Under the pieces are notes generated by a model that worked only from the letters and a program-made list of their open reading frames with translations, made no database searches and was not told where the DNA came from. Shown piece by piece: positions 25,801-38,266 of a DNA stretch of 64,000 bases. This DNA is from Pyrrhoderma lamaoense (lineage: Eukaryota > Basidiomycota > Agaricomycetes > Hymenochaetales > Hymenochaetaceae), in contig NBAZ01000013.1 in assembly GCA_002794735.1 (NCBI GenBank), positions 62,001-126,000 of the forward strand, written 5' to 3'. A program made the translations under genes and the position numbers. Each line of letters opens with the position of its first letter. Positions within the stretch are counted from its first letter, which is position 1.

Positions 25801-26000
25801 ACAGGGCACATGTTCCAGGCCGAAAAGCTGTGGGACGGTCAAAGAGGACTGTGAAAGAAAAGGTACCGGTGGTCAATGAGAATCGTAGAATAACAAGATC
25901 TATGGCGAAGAAGTTATCACCCACGGCGGCCACTAATACTGTTAGAACACGGACTAGAGGTTTAAACGCTAGAAAAAGAACTGCAAGGTCACGTAAGTGA
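22871..26000 (+). pseudogene. K6, FunK1-type kinase, class III, frame-broken
   Basis: Exons: 22871-22977, 23055-23692, 23749-23904, 23955-24659, 24709-24869, 24921-25609, 25668-26000. A second ATG lies four codons in, at 22883. Core motifs are intact: VIIKDFWP, HRDLSPGN, GDLEFAK, HDLESFLW, and a tail with RRITRSMAKK. Class III marks are the exon 3 start YIEQMLQCLHH and ASIDNTRMRLW. Breaks: two net frame changes in exon 2 (near 23130 and near 23400-23430); one base lost near 24460 in the variable linker of exon 4; one near 25740-25755 in the last exon, where K11 keeps the frame. Exons 3, 5 and 6 are clean. Second gene of the first II-III cassette. Some breaks could be sequence errors, since the lesions sit in linkers and the catalytic residues are all kept. 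Confidence 0.82.
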
Positions 26001-26402
26001 CATTATATCAACTTGTATACATATCTTTATTCTTGTTTTCGCACACTCACACACTACATTCCTATACATTGTTCGTTATATTTACTCTCACATCACTGAT
26101 CTGTACCTCATACAACTAGCTGCCCATGTACATGTACATCTTTTTCTGTCTGCATGTTTTTTACATGCTTCAATAGAATATTTTGTCGTTTAGCTCTGAT
26201 TCTTCTGGTAGTGCAGGTTACCCAATACGTGAATCAAGAGAAGGCCAAACAGGGACATATTGTAAGAACATCAACGAGCCACTTAATAGGTAGTTACATA
26301 AAGTGGTACGACATGACGTCAGACCAAGGAGAAAACATAAGGTGATTGAGAAAGCAAGAATATAATGAGGTCCGATTGATCTATAAGTTGAAGTATATAC
26401 TA
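26001..26402. other. 3' flank of K6
   Basis: Shared with the flanks of K8, K11 and K14: tgacattatatcaactt directly after the stop, then ACACACTCACACA, then a TGTACATGTACAT word (about 26128-26140). From 26190 it matches the K8 flank at 36100-36300 (ctgattcttct..gt.. and aatacgtgaatca words). It is interrupted by repeat copy B. Confidence 0.5.
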
Positions 26403-26938
26403 TAGTAGGACCAGCTAAGTAGATAGCCGGTCGTAGTGCATTTATTATGCACTTTGTAACTCGCCCGGAAAGTCCATTACTACTCGGCCGCGCGTCTGGC
26501 CTATTACTCTTACAACTTAGCTTCACTTTCTACTCTTACTCGAGGATAGGGTTCGATCATATGGCCCTTTTCTGATGGCTTAAGCCCTTCGTCAAGTGGC
26601 ATATAGCCACTTGGACGCCATGCTTTCCCTTGTTATCTACTCTTGATCTCACATTCGTGGTATATAAGCCTCCAGACTTGAGGCTGTAGCGCACAATTAA
26701 CCTCTGATTGCGCTCCTCCTCCGAATAAGTCCCCAGATAGTCTCCTGTGCTCTCTATATCTATTGTTCGTTTCTTATTAGGCTTCCCGGACGAGCTTGTA
26801 ACACTCCGACTGTACTGCAAGTCGACCGGGTGGGCAGAAAAGGACATACTTTCATCTCAGGCTACAGCTATTGACAAGACTCTAAGCCCCAAGCCCTCGT
26901 TACTAAATACAGTTTAGAAGGTCCAATTCTGACCTACA
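26403..26938 (-). repeat. LTR-like dispersed repeat, copy B
   Basis: Minus-strand copy of the repeat at 15525-16087; starts TGTAGGTCAG (at 26938) and ends GGTCCTACTATAG. ATAAGTT occurs at 26383-26389 and again at 26940-26946, close to but not exactly abutting both ends, a possible target-site duplication. The K8 flank has the same sequence on both sides but no insertion, so it serves as the empty site. Confidence 0.55.
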
Positions 26939-27624
26939 GATAAGTTTTCAATATACCTCTTTTTCAATCTTTGTACCCACCAATTAGACGTGAAGATCTG
27001 TCAATGTACCTGTGGGTTATATATACGGGTCTGAGTCAGTTTGTCTTCGGTGGTAATCCAAATGGGTACTTCTACAGTACCAGCATCCGTTGCAGATCTC
27101 TTCGACACCAATTCTTCAAAAATCAAAGGGATTCAATCAAAATAAGGACAAATACGGCCACGGTAAACGGAATATATGAATTGTTGTGATAGTCGAGATC
27201 GTATGGTGAGGTGGCGACTGAGACAACACAAGATGGTGCTTTCGCATACTTTTGGAAACACTGGCAGAGTCAATATTTCGACTCTCACCCTTTCAGACGA
27301 TCGGTGATACCTCTGCTTTTTACAAAGTCCGTCCTAAACAGGACAAATGGTTACATATTTCCTTATTTATATGTGGATCTTTGATCGAGCGCTGAATCAC
27401 GGGATATAACTTTTGTGTTCCTGTATAAGCAACGTTGGTAATCCACTGGAAGTATATATCTAATTCTATGTGCTTTTTTCTGTCCGGTAGCAGGGATGGT
27501 TTTGTTGCAAATCTCCCCACATCTCATTAGTATAATCACAACTTTACAAGCATAGTCATAAATATCCTGAAAAATAAACACATAATAAAGATAATTAACA
27601 GGAAGAAAACTATGGCAGCGTTAC
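26939..27624. other. Right part of the K6 flank
   Basis: Continues the cassette flank: gagacaacacaaga.ggtgct then tcgcatacttt and ggaaacactggc (27220-27270) match 36590-36650 behind K8. No gene seen. Confidence 0.45.
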
Positions 27625-27630
27625 AATATT

Positions 27631-27705
27631 TCGTTTGCCCATCGGTTGGAGAGTATATATTACTGATTGAGTTGCACATCGCGTTTGGCCGTGACTGCCC
27701 TTCCA
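27631..27705 (+). promoter_or_regulatory. Orphan promoter-like relic
   Basis: tttgcccatcggttgga, then gattgagttgcacatcgcgt and ccgtgac, match the region before relic R2 (49403-49480) and its minus-strand counterpart at 60250-60345. No kinase exon follows here, so this is an upstream region left without its gene. Confidence 0.4.
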
Positions 27706-28799
27706 CCTAGTTCTGGGTGCTTGTCCCTCGTCCAATACGTTTGCGTGACTCAAAGCCAGGCTTCCGAGATGAAGTGAGAGATGTTATCACCTTGGAATAT
27801 CAGTTATCTTGACCTGTGCGGAGATTATTCTGCTGTCTTTCATTCTAGAGTGTGAGTTCTCAATTCTACCATGCGCACACTAAAATTATATGTCTATTTT
27901 AAAGGTTGAATTAACCACTGAGCGTTGAAAGCCATGAAGGCTGATTTATGAGTATTACACTTCTACTTGAGGCTGACCAATGATTATTGTGATTACGTAC
28001 TCAGTAGCTGAAAGGCGCTCTTTGAGCCTTATAAAAAGTTATATGCCGTTGTGAATCCTCGACGGCTTAACTCCGTAGCTGTCGAGAGAATGATGGCTAC
28101 ACGACTGTCTACATCAGCTCTTTAGAGTCAGTACACTGACCGAAATCTTCTGACTTAGACGCTTGCATACACATAAGAGGTCCAATGGCACCTATGTCCA
28201 CAGAAACAACAGTGAGATGTTGTTACGATGCTATCCTGATCTCAAATATTAGATGTCAATGGAGGACACAAATGAAAATCTCCTACCACATACCCACTTT
28301 TCACATACATCTGCAGACGACATTGCGGACATCATCGTCCTATGGCCAACAACTCACACTCGATGCATCCGATGAAGACATGCCGCATCCATATCCTTTG
28401 GCGATTATGCTAGGTCTCGCTTTGTACGTGCTGATAGGATGCTCCTGTATCTATATTCTGATAAGATGTACAATAGGATCTGGGACACGTAACTGCGGGT
28501 AATCTTGGTCCTGGCTGGCATCTAACAAGAAATGCAAAATACGGCGATAAGAAAGAAATTGCAAAACATGAGCGAAAACATAATCTTGTGATCGATCAAA
28601 CTGGTAATTGCGCTGGTGTGAGACAATAAAGCACATGACTCTATGTGTGGATGATGGGACAAGAGATGGACAGTCATCACTACGGGCCCGGTTCTGTAGA
28701 ATAATGTGAAACGAAGGATGTGGTGCAGCAGTTGATTATCGTCAAAATCAATACTCTAGCTAGTCACTAGCAGCAAGTGTATCACGGGAGAGAGGACGG
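27706..28799. other. Spacer, unassigned
   Basis: An open frame at 28185-28502 would encode about 105 residues with a hydrophobic stretch near the C terminus, but nothing supports it as a gene. No other feature recognised. Confidence 0.35.
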
Positions 28800-29329
28800 A
28801 TGCAGATTTATATCTGTTGTGATATTCTTAGTATCAAGGCCACTACTCGAAACATCCACTGTTGGTTTCGGTACTCCTCATGATTTCTGCTTCGATACAT
28901 ATATTCGTTGGTGCATGCTTGCGGATTTTATGATACGAATTGTAAGCAGATGATACAGGTAACTCCCAAGGCTTCTCTTCATGTTCTCCTAGTAGATCCC
29001 CGTAACCCACCGTTGTCTCATAGAAAACTCGATTTTGATGGGTGTCAAGGCCCTTCTTATTAGGAAGAAAACCGTTGTACATATCTTCATCATTTTATCG
29101 GAATTACTACAGAGTCCGGCTGTGCAGTCAAGAAACTGGAGGACTGGATATTATAACTGCTTACTCATCAATATCTTCATTCTCTAATCCATTCTGAATA
29201 CGTACAATGGCCCTAGCGTTTCACTCATACGAAGTGAACAATAGGTATGTTCCGTGACACACTGTGTTATGTGTGACTGCTTTTGTTCTCCTGCCACCAC
29301 CCTCTGTGAAACCACACACCTTTACCACC

Positions 29330-32300
29330 ATGGTGAAACATGATCCAAAACCTCAAAGAGCACCAAAACGGAAGAAATCAAGGAAACTATCAAAGAAGGA
29401 TCAAACAGATGCGCATCAGAGGTGACCTCAATTTCTACAATCTGCTATATTGAGGCTGATGATCGAATTCAGGGTATCCACACACTCCTCGATGACTAGC
29501 GTAAGAAACAGGAGAAAGGGAAGGAGAAGGAGAATGAAGTATATCTCAATATTATTGACTCTGGTATATCGCTACCTACAATCGGCGAGCCATCTCAATA
29601 TGATCGAGAATCAACACCCGACCGAAAAACAGAAATAATCGAATGGGATAGTCCTCTGAAACCCAGGTTAGGTGAGAATCCCGAGGTTCGATGTCGATTT
29701 GCGGAGTCTACTCGTGCTGCAATTATTGAATATATTGGAGGTGAGGTCTGGTACGACTCAGTCGAATACTTCTTCGGTCATGTCTTGCCACCCATACGGC
29801 CGGAGTTCGATGTCGATCAAATATTGAAGCAGTGTATTGAAGATGAAGCACTGAAATACAACAAGCGCTCAAAGAAATACTGGTGGAAAGACTTTCCCTC
29901 GAGTTCTGTGCGAAAAAAGATGCATGAAACAAGAGTCTACAACAAACCGTTAGGGAACATATTCGATGCAATCACGAATGCAGCATCGAAGATTGAGAGG
30001 TCTCGAAATATGAAACCGACAGGCATGCTTCATACTGACGGGAATCGTGCTACATGGTCACTGAAGGGTAGTGACATCAGACCAGATGGACATATATTCA
30101 AAGATAGCAAGGACGATAGCTATCCAAAGATTCTTAAGGGAAAGCACTGGTACAATGTCGCGTTCAGTTTCCACTTCAAGAAATCAGAAAACTCTCCGGA
30201 CGACAGATATGAAGTAAGATATTAAAACACCTGATTACCTGATTGCTAACATTATCATTATCATTTGTATAGAATACAGAGCAGATGATCCATAGTCTCC
30301 AGCATTGTATGGCTATTGATCTTTGTCGCCGATTCACGCTCGGGGCAACTATTCAAGGAACACTAGTGAGACTGTGGTTCTATAGTCGAAGTACGATCAT
30401 ATGCAGCGAAGAATTTGATTTTTGTTCTGTACGTATCTTTAATCCTTAGAAATCGAATCTCTGACAAGATGTGATTCAGGAACCGAGAACGATGATTGCA
30501 TTGGTTCTTTCTCTTTTATACGCCAGTACAGATGAACTTGGATGGGACCCGACAATAGAAGCAAAGTATGTGGGTAGAAGAGATCTCAAATGCTGCTCGA
30601 CAAAGAATAAGAAATGCGATAATGGTCGTCAAAGTATCGTACTTGAGATAGATGGGAAACAATTCAAGACAGATTCATCACAGGTTCTGTCAGATACTAA
30701 AGCAAATGGTATATATACTTCTGCAACCAGGGTCTACAAGGCATTCCGAATTGAGGATGAAGATGTGAAGGAGCCGGTGATCATTAAGGACTACTGGCCA
30801 GGAGAAATGTATGATACTGAAGATGTTATACGACAACGGATTGTAGATGAATTAAGTGATGAATCAGAGAAAGAGATAGTTCGGAACTATACATTGACCC
30901 CGATTGCTTCTGGGAGAGTGAAGGTCGGTGATTGTGATGATCACACCAAGCAGACTATTCTTCGCGGTAAAGGACCCACGATGAGATACAAAATAGTATT
31001 ACCAAACAAAAAGTGTGGGAGCAAGGCTAAAACGACAAACGAAGGATTTGCCGGGTATAGGGAGGTGGTAGATGGACAGGATCGAGAAGTAGTTCGAAAA
31101 ATAGAAGGGAATCGAAATGAATCACACATTCACCGATGGCATTATCGGATAGCTTATAAAGAGCATGCGATTCCATATCACAAGTTACGGTGCTTAGATG
31201 ACATGTTCCATGTTCTGTTGTGTGCGGTTGAAGGTGAGTTTATTATTCTTTGTCTATTCCAAATATCTGAGTTTGTTTCAGTATTATCAGTAATCCACAG
31301 AGCCGGATGGGTACACCGAGATCTTAGTCCTAACAATTTGTACCTATACATTGATCCTATTAGCGGAGAAAAGCGGGGTCTCGTCGGCGATCTAGAATAC
31401 ACGAAAAAAGCTGGTGCTAGAGGCCGGTGTGGGATACGGACTGTACGATTTTATCTTTTTCATTTTCATTAATTTCCCTGATAACAACTTCTGGATAGGG
31501 CACTTCAGACTTCATGGCTACCGGGATTTTGGTGATGAGTCAAAGCTCCACATTCATTAAGTCGGATTCCAATCACGATTCCCAAAGTCCATGCAGCGAA
31601 GGTGAATATATGAATATACTTAATCATGCACTTGCTCTTGAAGGCGGATACTATCCCAAACATATGGGGCCTGATGAGCAAGATGTATGGGCCAACTACC
31701 TTCATGATCTTGAATCGATTTTCTGGATTACTGTTTGGACCCTTTTCAACTATGAAAGAGCTTCTCATGCTGATTCTACGTCTGCGGAAGTAAAAGAAGA
31801 AAGGTGTTATCAACGCTGCATCAGTGCCCGATTATTTCCCGGAATCATGCGCTATGAGGAGCGAAGGAAGTTTCTCTTAGATACTAAAATATTTGAAAGA
31901 TATCTCCTTCCCGTTTCTAATCAACTACCGGGTATGAAGGCCCTTATCATAATGCTCAGAAACGCTCTAGTTTCGAATTATGAAAACTTTGGGCTGGTAA
32001 CAGACAGTCCTATTCTACCGGGAAATGAGAGATACGCACATTCCCATATCTCGGAGCTTATCAGGAGAATTCCACGTTATGGAATCATAGTACAGAGCCT
32101 ACAGGAGGAACCAAAAGATAGTGCCAATGAAAGTGGTTTAAAACGGATCACATATGATAGTAGAGATGACGCAGAACATCCAAGGAAAAGACAAAGGTAT
32201 GTTTTCTGTGGTGAAAGGATTAACATAGACTAATATTTCATCAAAGCATAATGATGCTATCATCAATCCAGAGTCGGCGGATAACAAGATCTGTTACACG

Positions 32301-32343
32301 AATAATAACTTCTATGGCGTTAGCAAGTGCTAGCAATACCTGA
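29330..32343 (+). pseudogene. K7, FunK1-type kinase, class II, broken 5' end with intact kinase half
   Basis: Exons: 29330-29421, 29473-30213, 30273-30428, 30480-31233, 31282-31442, 31499-32196, 32247-32343. Exons 3 to 7 are open and in phase. Motifs: VIIKDYWP, HRDLSPNN, GDLEYTKK, HDLESIFW, and a short tail with RRITRSVTR. The break is at the 5' end: exon 1 and the KGKEKE frame of exon 2 do not join in phase (one nt fewer than in K5), and the correct frame has a TAG about 26 nt into exon 2 (in GATGACTAG), where K10 reads GATGGCAAG. Translation could only resume from a downstream ATG such as 29785. In exon 3 the class II genes K7 and K10 have DLCRRFTLG where most copies have DPCRRFTLG. First gene of cassette 2. 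Confidence 0.82.
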
Positions 32344-32756
32344 GCAACGCTGTTGAAGGTGTACTATCTATCCAAAGGAGCTGCAATGACAATACTACTC
32401 TATCAATGTACAACATTAATGTATACTGATCCGTCTCTGTATTTTATGTTTTATTCGCTATCTATCTCTTTAATTCCATCATTTGTATCCCGTCAATGTA
32501 TTGAATCAGGTTATATTTCTGTCTGTATATGAGTTCTTCAAGAATTTTGCTTACCACTATATAGTAAAATCAGTGTTTCAATGAGTGATCTTGTGCTGAA
32601 GTTGTTATTATGGAAGATTTCGTTCTCTTGCAGAGCACTGATCTTGTATTTGAAACGGAATTGACCTAGCGTCACATCTGTGACACATCGCGTTGAACCG
32701 TGACCTCGTCTATCCGCGCGTCTTTAAATAAAACATAATCTCTTGTAATTTCCACT
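32344..32756. promoter_or_regulatory. K7-K8 spacer with class III promoter
   Basis: About 32670-32705 carries GTCACATCTGTGACACATCG, then CGTTGAACCGTGACC. The copy at 45868-45902 before K11 is nearly identical. TCTTTAAATAAAACATAATC lies about 40 nt before the ATG and may include a TATA-like element. Confidence 0.45.
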
Positions 32757-35700
32757 ATGGCAATGAGCAACAACAACAACAATGACGTTGGAGAAGGGCC
32801 ATCACAACTCAACGCCAGAAGATGCAGGAAGGAGACTCTTGAGCCAAGCGAAAGTATACGGTAATTTAAATATCTCGTTCTTTCGTGTGTAACCTGATTA
32901 TTGAGTCAGTGAATTCATCGGTACTATTAGCTCCTCAGCCAAGATACACGGGAAAGGGAAGGGAAGGGCTGCGTGCCTTGACCCTACTGAATCTGTAGAC
33001 TCGAATCACGAGGCAGAAACTGCAAAGAGTGATAATCCGGCGGTAGTTACATCAGGTAGAAGCTCTGGGATTCGCCGTGTATATCTCAGACCTCGTCCTG
33101 AGGCAATGATCAAGGTTCTCGGTGGTAAAGTCTGGCTTGAATCGCTTGACTATTTCTTCAGTCGAATACTACCTCCCATACGGCTAGACCTCGATGTTGA
33201 TCGAATCTTGAAACAATGCATCACGAACAAGACACTCAGAACGAATCGCCGTACGAAGAAATACTCATGGACGTTCGCCCCGAAAAAGAATGGCAGGAGG
33301 ACTTCGACAAAAAACTGCAACAACTTCCTCAAGAATATATTCGATACCATCATAGAGACTGCCTCGGAACAAGTCAAATCGCCAAAACCGAGTCCAACGT
33401 GCTACCTATATTCGCATGGACAGCACTCCTTGTGGCCGACAGCAGACAGCAACATCTCGGCTGATGCTACTCTGTTCTTGAGTAGCACTGACGACACATA
33501 TCCAGAAGAGTATGAGGGAAGACACTGGTATAACTCTGCTTTCAGTATCCTTATAAGAAAGTCAGAGAGCGATGATTCTGAAGTAATTACTCGGATCTAC
33601 CACATGCCTCGATTTCATACTGACATCATTCTTACAGTATATAGAACAAATGCTACAGTGTCTTCATCATCCGATGGTCATTGACCCATGTCGTCGATTC
33701 ACCCTCGGTGCTAGTATTGACAACACACGGATGAGACTATGGCTACACAGTCGCAGTACAATTATATGCAGTGAAGAGTTTGATTTCTATTCTGTATGGT
33801 CTTCCACTTATACCTCTTCACACTCTGACGGGATACAATATAGGACGCAGATACAATGATCAGGATAGTTCTTTCTCTTATGTTCTCAGATAAGATCGAT
33901 CTCGGATGGGATCCGACAGTGGATGCGAAGTATGATGGTCATCAGCGGATTTTCGAATACGAAGTATCTGGGAAACGATTTAGAACGGGATCTAAAGATA
34001 TTCTATCAGAAAGTAAAGTGGAAGGAATTTACACATCAGCAACAAGAATATATAAGGCGTATCACGCAGATGAAGAGAAGGGAAGGAACCTGTAATCATC
34101 AAGGATTTCTGGCCTGGAGAGGAATGTAATACAGAAGATGTGATGCGTCAGATGATACTGGATGATATAAGCAGTTCATCTGAGAAGGAGATAGTTCGGA
34201 GAATGACGTTGACACCTATTTCAGGCGGGAGGTGAAAGTAGGTGACCAGGAGGATCATACGGAAAGGACTATTCTCCGCGGAGAGGGACCCCGGAAAAGA
34301 TACAGGGTAACTCTCCCATATCGGAGAGTGAACAATGATAATAACTCCTGATATGGGAATCAGAAGGATGTGAAAAGAAGACAAGTTCTAAGGATGAGGA
34401 AGAAGAACGAATACTGGAAGAGAAACGAAGGAAAGCTTATTACTATCGCTGGCACTATCGAATAGTATACAAGGAATATGCTGTTCCATATGACAAATTG
34501 CAGAATTTGGATGACATGTACCTAGTTCTGGTTTGTGCAATAGAAGGTGAGGCCAATTTTCTTTTGCTTGGCTGTCGAATGTAATTTTAATTTTGTAGTT
34601 TTATCGGTGATCCACAAGGCAGGATGGGTGCACCGAGATCTCAGTCCTGGAAATTTATATCTATATACTGATCCATCTACTGGAGAGAAGCGAGGGCTTG
34701 TTGGGGATTTGGAGTTTGCGAAGAGAGTGGGAGGTACAGGCAAGCGTGATGGACGAACGGTAAGGTTCATTCATGTATCGCAGGAAAAATGTAGTGTCTC
34801 AACCGTTACTGATAGGGTACACCGGGCTTCGTGGCTGTTGAAATTATGATGCAAGAGTATGTATTTGGTCCTAAGGAACTGCTTCAAGGGCCCGGTGTCC
34901 AGGGTGATTATAGTTCTGATGAATACGATACCATCCTTGAAAGAGCTCTCGCTCTCGAAAATAATAAGGGAATTAAATGGACTGGGTTAGACGAACAGGG
35001 AATATGGGCTAATTATCTTCATGATCTTGAATCGATTTTGTGGATCGCAATTTGGACTCTTTTCAACTTCGAAAATGCCTCTATGGCCGTTCCTATATCC
35101 GAAGAGGTCAAAACGGTACGAAAGTCTCAGTCCTTCTTCAATAACCTGTTATTCTCTGGATATATGGGCTATAGAGACCGGATGTCCTTTCTCTTCAACT
35201 ACGATCAGTTTGAGCGAACTATCTTGAGTGTCACCGATCAACTAAAGGGACTGAAGGCCATTAGCATATTGATCAGAAATGTACTAGTCTCTTCTTATGA
35301 GAAAGCAGAAGAAAAAGGGATCGAGTATATCTTACCGACAGACAAGTATCCTGTACACTTTCATATATTGGAGCTTTTCAAAAGAATTCCCCGTCATGGC
35401 ATCAAAGTCAGAAAAATTTGGAAGATAAAGGAAGATACGGTCAATGAAACTCGCACAAAACGGACTATCATTGATACCAAAGATGATGAGCAACAGCCGT
35501 CCATGAGTAAAAGGTGTGTGTCTCTTGACGAAGAGTAAATCGATTATCGCTTCACTAACATATACTATACAGATCCATACAAGAGGCAGGCGGTGTAGAA
35601 TCAAGTAATGCAGAAATTTCTACTGAGAAGCAAGATGTAAATGAGGAGCCAAGAGAGAGGCGAGGGGAATGACATTGAGGTCTGATTTGAAATGTAAACA

Positions 35701-35917
35701 GAAGAACATGAATAACAGGAGGGCTCACGTTGTAGGCCGAAAGGCTGTGGGACGATCAAAGAGGACTGTGGAAGAAAAGGTACTGGTGGTCAATGAGAAT
35801 CAGCGAATGACAAGATCTATAGCGAGGAAGTTATCACTCATGGCAGCCACTAATACTACTAAAACACGGACTGGCGGTTTAAACGCTAAAACAAAGTCTT
35901 CAAAGCCACGAAAGTGA
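32757..35917 (+). pseudogene. K8, FunK1-type kinase, class III, exon 4 broken
   Basis: Exons: 32757-32860, 32910-33582, 33638-33793, 33844-34545, 34599-34759, 34816-35513, 35573-35917. Exons 1 to 3 are open and in phase, so the N-terminal 310 or so residues read cleanly from MAMSNNNNN (a short Asn run). In exon 4 a G is lost near 34074 (K11 reads GAAGGAGAAG), which truncates just before VIIKDFWP. A second base is lost near 34230 (GGGAGGTGA against GGGAGGGTGA) and the linker near 34345 is also off. HRDLSPGN, GDLEFAK and the C-lobe exon with HDLESILW are intact. The last exon has one base lost near 35660; ITRSM has become MTRSI. All catalytic residues survive, so the damage is recent or partly artefactual. 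Confidence 0.82.
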
Positions 35918-37130
35918 CATTATATCAACTTATACACATATCTTTATTTTTGTTTTACACACTCACACATCGCATCCCTATACTTTATCCGATATATTCA
36001 CACTCTCACCAATGTTCTGTATCTTATTCAACTGAATGTTCATGTTTTTTTTTGTACAGTACTCCTGTCTACATGTACGTGCTCATTAGAATATTATGGC
36101 GGTTTGGTCTGATTCTTCTAGTGGCACGAGTTACCTAATACGTGAATCATGACAGGCTAAACAAGAACATCTTGTAACCTTTTCCCTTTCTTGTAGTGCA
36201 ATAGAGAGTTAATAACTTCTGTTACTAATGCATTAAGCGCATGGTACAAGTACGGCACGACATACGACCAGGGAAGAAACCAAGATTTCTAGGACAGCAA
36301 TAAAGATGAAGTTGGGAGTTGAGAAAGCTAATTTATTTGCTGCCCTACGTCTTAAATTTTTTGTACCCGGAGATCTGTCAGAAACAATGACCAGCCTCCG
36401 ACTTGTAGAGACAGGCCTGCAATCAAACTATCTTTGATAGTAATCCACATGGGCCGACAAAAAAATCGCTTCAGGCATAGGGCCCAGTTTCTCAACCATT
36501 CAAAGAGATACTAGTAGGATGTAAACGGAAGTGGCTACATTTTATATATGATATATTGAGCTGCGTTATACAGGTATATTGAGGTCAAAAGTGAGACAAC
36601 ACAAGACGGTGCTGTCGCATACTTTTTCGAACTCGGAAACACTGGCGAGTCAAACCCGAGCTATCTTTTATGAGACTAACAGTGGATGAGCAAGTTTTGT
36701 ATTTACCCTTGTAACCAGAAATTAATAAGAATAGCGAAATCACGGCCCTAAGTCCATCGCCACAATGCATATCAAAAGAATGACAAGATATGCAAACCCA
36801 AGAGCAGTCACCAAGCCACGTGAGCCGTGATGCTCTTGTCATTCGGCCTAGTGTTGCTTGTAGCATAGTTGTGACATATTTATTCAATTTTAATTTTGAA
36901 TACAAACCAAGTCCTTAGATGACTTTCCATTTTCACATAATACCCTACAGAGGGCTTTCGTGGTATGTTCGCTCTTGGGACTTGTCTTTGGCTTTGGCGA
37001 TAGAAAAACAGCTAGTGTAGCGCTTTTATCCGAATGATTGCGAATAAGGGACTAATATATATCCATGAGCGTGAATTCTATCGACACGAAATGGTTCCTA
37101 GCCTCGCATGGTAAATGTCTATCACTTTAA
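35918..37130. other. 3' flank of K8 and spacer
   Basis: Starts with the shared class III flank (tgacattatatcaactt, ACACACTCACACA). 36585-36660 matches 27215-27275. 36981-37090 matches 18111-18235. No intact gene. Confidence 0.45.
36981..37090 (+). repeat. Dispersed block shared with 18111-18235
   Basis: Same order of conserved words as the other copy. Translated here it reads GFGDRKTASVALLSE before a stop. Function unknown; it lies immediately before the glutamate-dehydrogenase-like fragment, so both may derive from one ancestral gene segment. Confidence 0.4.
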
Positions 37131-37894
37131 TCACTTGAGGACTTGAACATTGTTGCTGATGGCCCCAAGTTCGTTAAAGATGCCCAAGGCAAAATAGACA
37201 TGCGTAAAGTATTAGACCCAGTCTTTCTTGGAAAAATCTCTCAAGACACAACAGCGATATACCAAGCAGTAGTGTAAACGGTTGAAACCCATTTTTGTCC
37301 TACCATCGAAGGCTCACACGAAAAAAGCGTTGTTATCTGTCTCCGAATGACTTCCACTACTTTTCTCTTCTCACCAGCATCGGGTTTATACGATTTTCTG
37401 CGTTGTTTGCGAGCAGGAAGTATGTGGAGCAGTCTGCGAATGGGATTACAATTATTTCGCGTTATTTGGATCCGTTACCTGCTGGGATGGCTCCGAAGGG
37501 GACGCCGCCGTTTGAGCATGCTATAGTGCAGTTTGTGAAAGAGGCGAGTTTGTCGTATTGTTTGTCCGAGAACCCGTTCTTTAGACGGGGAGGAACGAAT
37601 GAAGCGGTTCAGGAGGCTACCTATGCCTGTAAGTAAACACATACACATTTACACTTCCCTTCCCATTTTTTTTCATGAATTCATCACACGTTTTCCCCAG
37701 TATACACACGTTCGTCGACTCATTCATTAACGCATCTATTCAATCTTATCATTATCAGTCTCTGACTATTGACCCATTGAATTTCAATTTCAATAAATAT
37801 AGACTATGACTGGATCTTCGCCCAACACTTCTGTAGCCGTCTCGGACTCGCATATTTGGCATTAAAATGCACCTTCAACTCTTCTTCCCTTTAG
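37131..37894 (+). pseudogene. Fragment resembling NAD-specific glutamate dehydrogenase
   Basis: The only clearly non-kinase coding remnant. 37134-37276 reads LEDLNIVADGPKFVKDAQGK, then IDMRKVLDP; after an in-frame TAA the same frame continues as TVETHFCPTIEGSHEKSVVI. In a shifted frame from about 37340, DFHYFSLLTS and RKYVEQSANGITIISRYL run to 37628. A GT-AG intron (37629-37802) leads to YDWIFAQHFCSRLGLAYLAL, ending at a stop at 37894. The order and spacing suit the N-terminal regulatory half of large fungal NAD-dependent glutamate dehydrogenases, from memory of the family. One stop, at least one frameshift and missing ends make it a pseudogene fragment. The part 37430-37630 has a clearly different, more coding-like composition. 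An unrelated protein cannot be excluded without a search. Confidence 0.45.
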
Positions 37895-38266
37895 CGTGTT
37901 CTTCACCACAACCCCATACTCCAGTGCACCATTTTTCTACATCATTCTGTCTAAGTAAATCTTTCTGACCGTTTCCGTTCGTTCTCCTTCCCACCATTAT
38001 ATAGCGTTTTTGCATACCTTGAGGTGAACTATTGAAATTTTGTCAGACAATTCCAGCTTGAGAGTTGGTTCATATCAGTCATAAAATTAGTGAACAAGTC
38101 TAGAAATACATGTACATGTACATTCCAAGCCATACAGAAATATGAAGGCACGTAAAGTATGTTGGTTATACTACAATATATAGATTCTGAGATTATCTTG
38201 CAAAAATAGGAGCGTGTGCACTTGATATACGTGTAACTAGAAAAAAAAGGATACTTGATTGGAGTT
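37895..38266. other. Spacer before the K9 3' end
   Basis: AT-rich. Contains CATGTACATGTACATTCC at about 38109-38126, on the 3' side of K9. No gene. Confidence 0.45.

Larger units (their letters stand above)
28800..36150 (+). repeat. Segmental duplication, unit 2 (K7-K8 cassette)
   Basis: About 7.3 kb, matched in the same orientation by about 41985-49330 (K10-K11). Similarity covers the upstream flank, both genes with introns, the intergenic stretch and the 3' flank. K7 and K10 exon 4-5 translations differ at only a handful of residues. The older K5-K6 unit (19.0-26.2 kb) has the same layout at lower similarity. Confidence 0.8.

Noticed and set aside
28185..28502. Open frame of about 105 residues with a hydrophobic C-terminal stretch
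   Set aside because: No homologous copy in the other cassette flanks, no recognisable domain, and no splice or promoter context.
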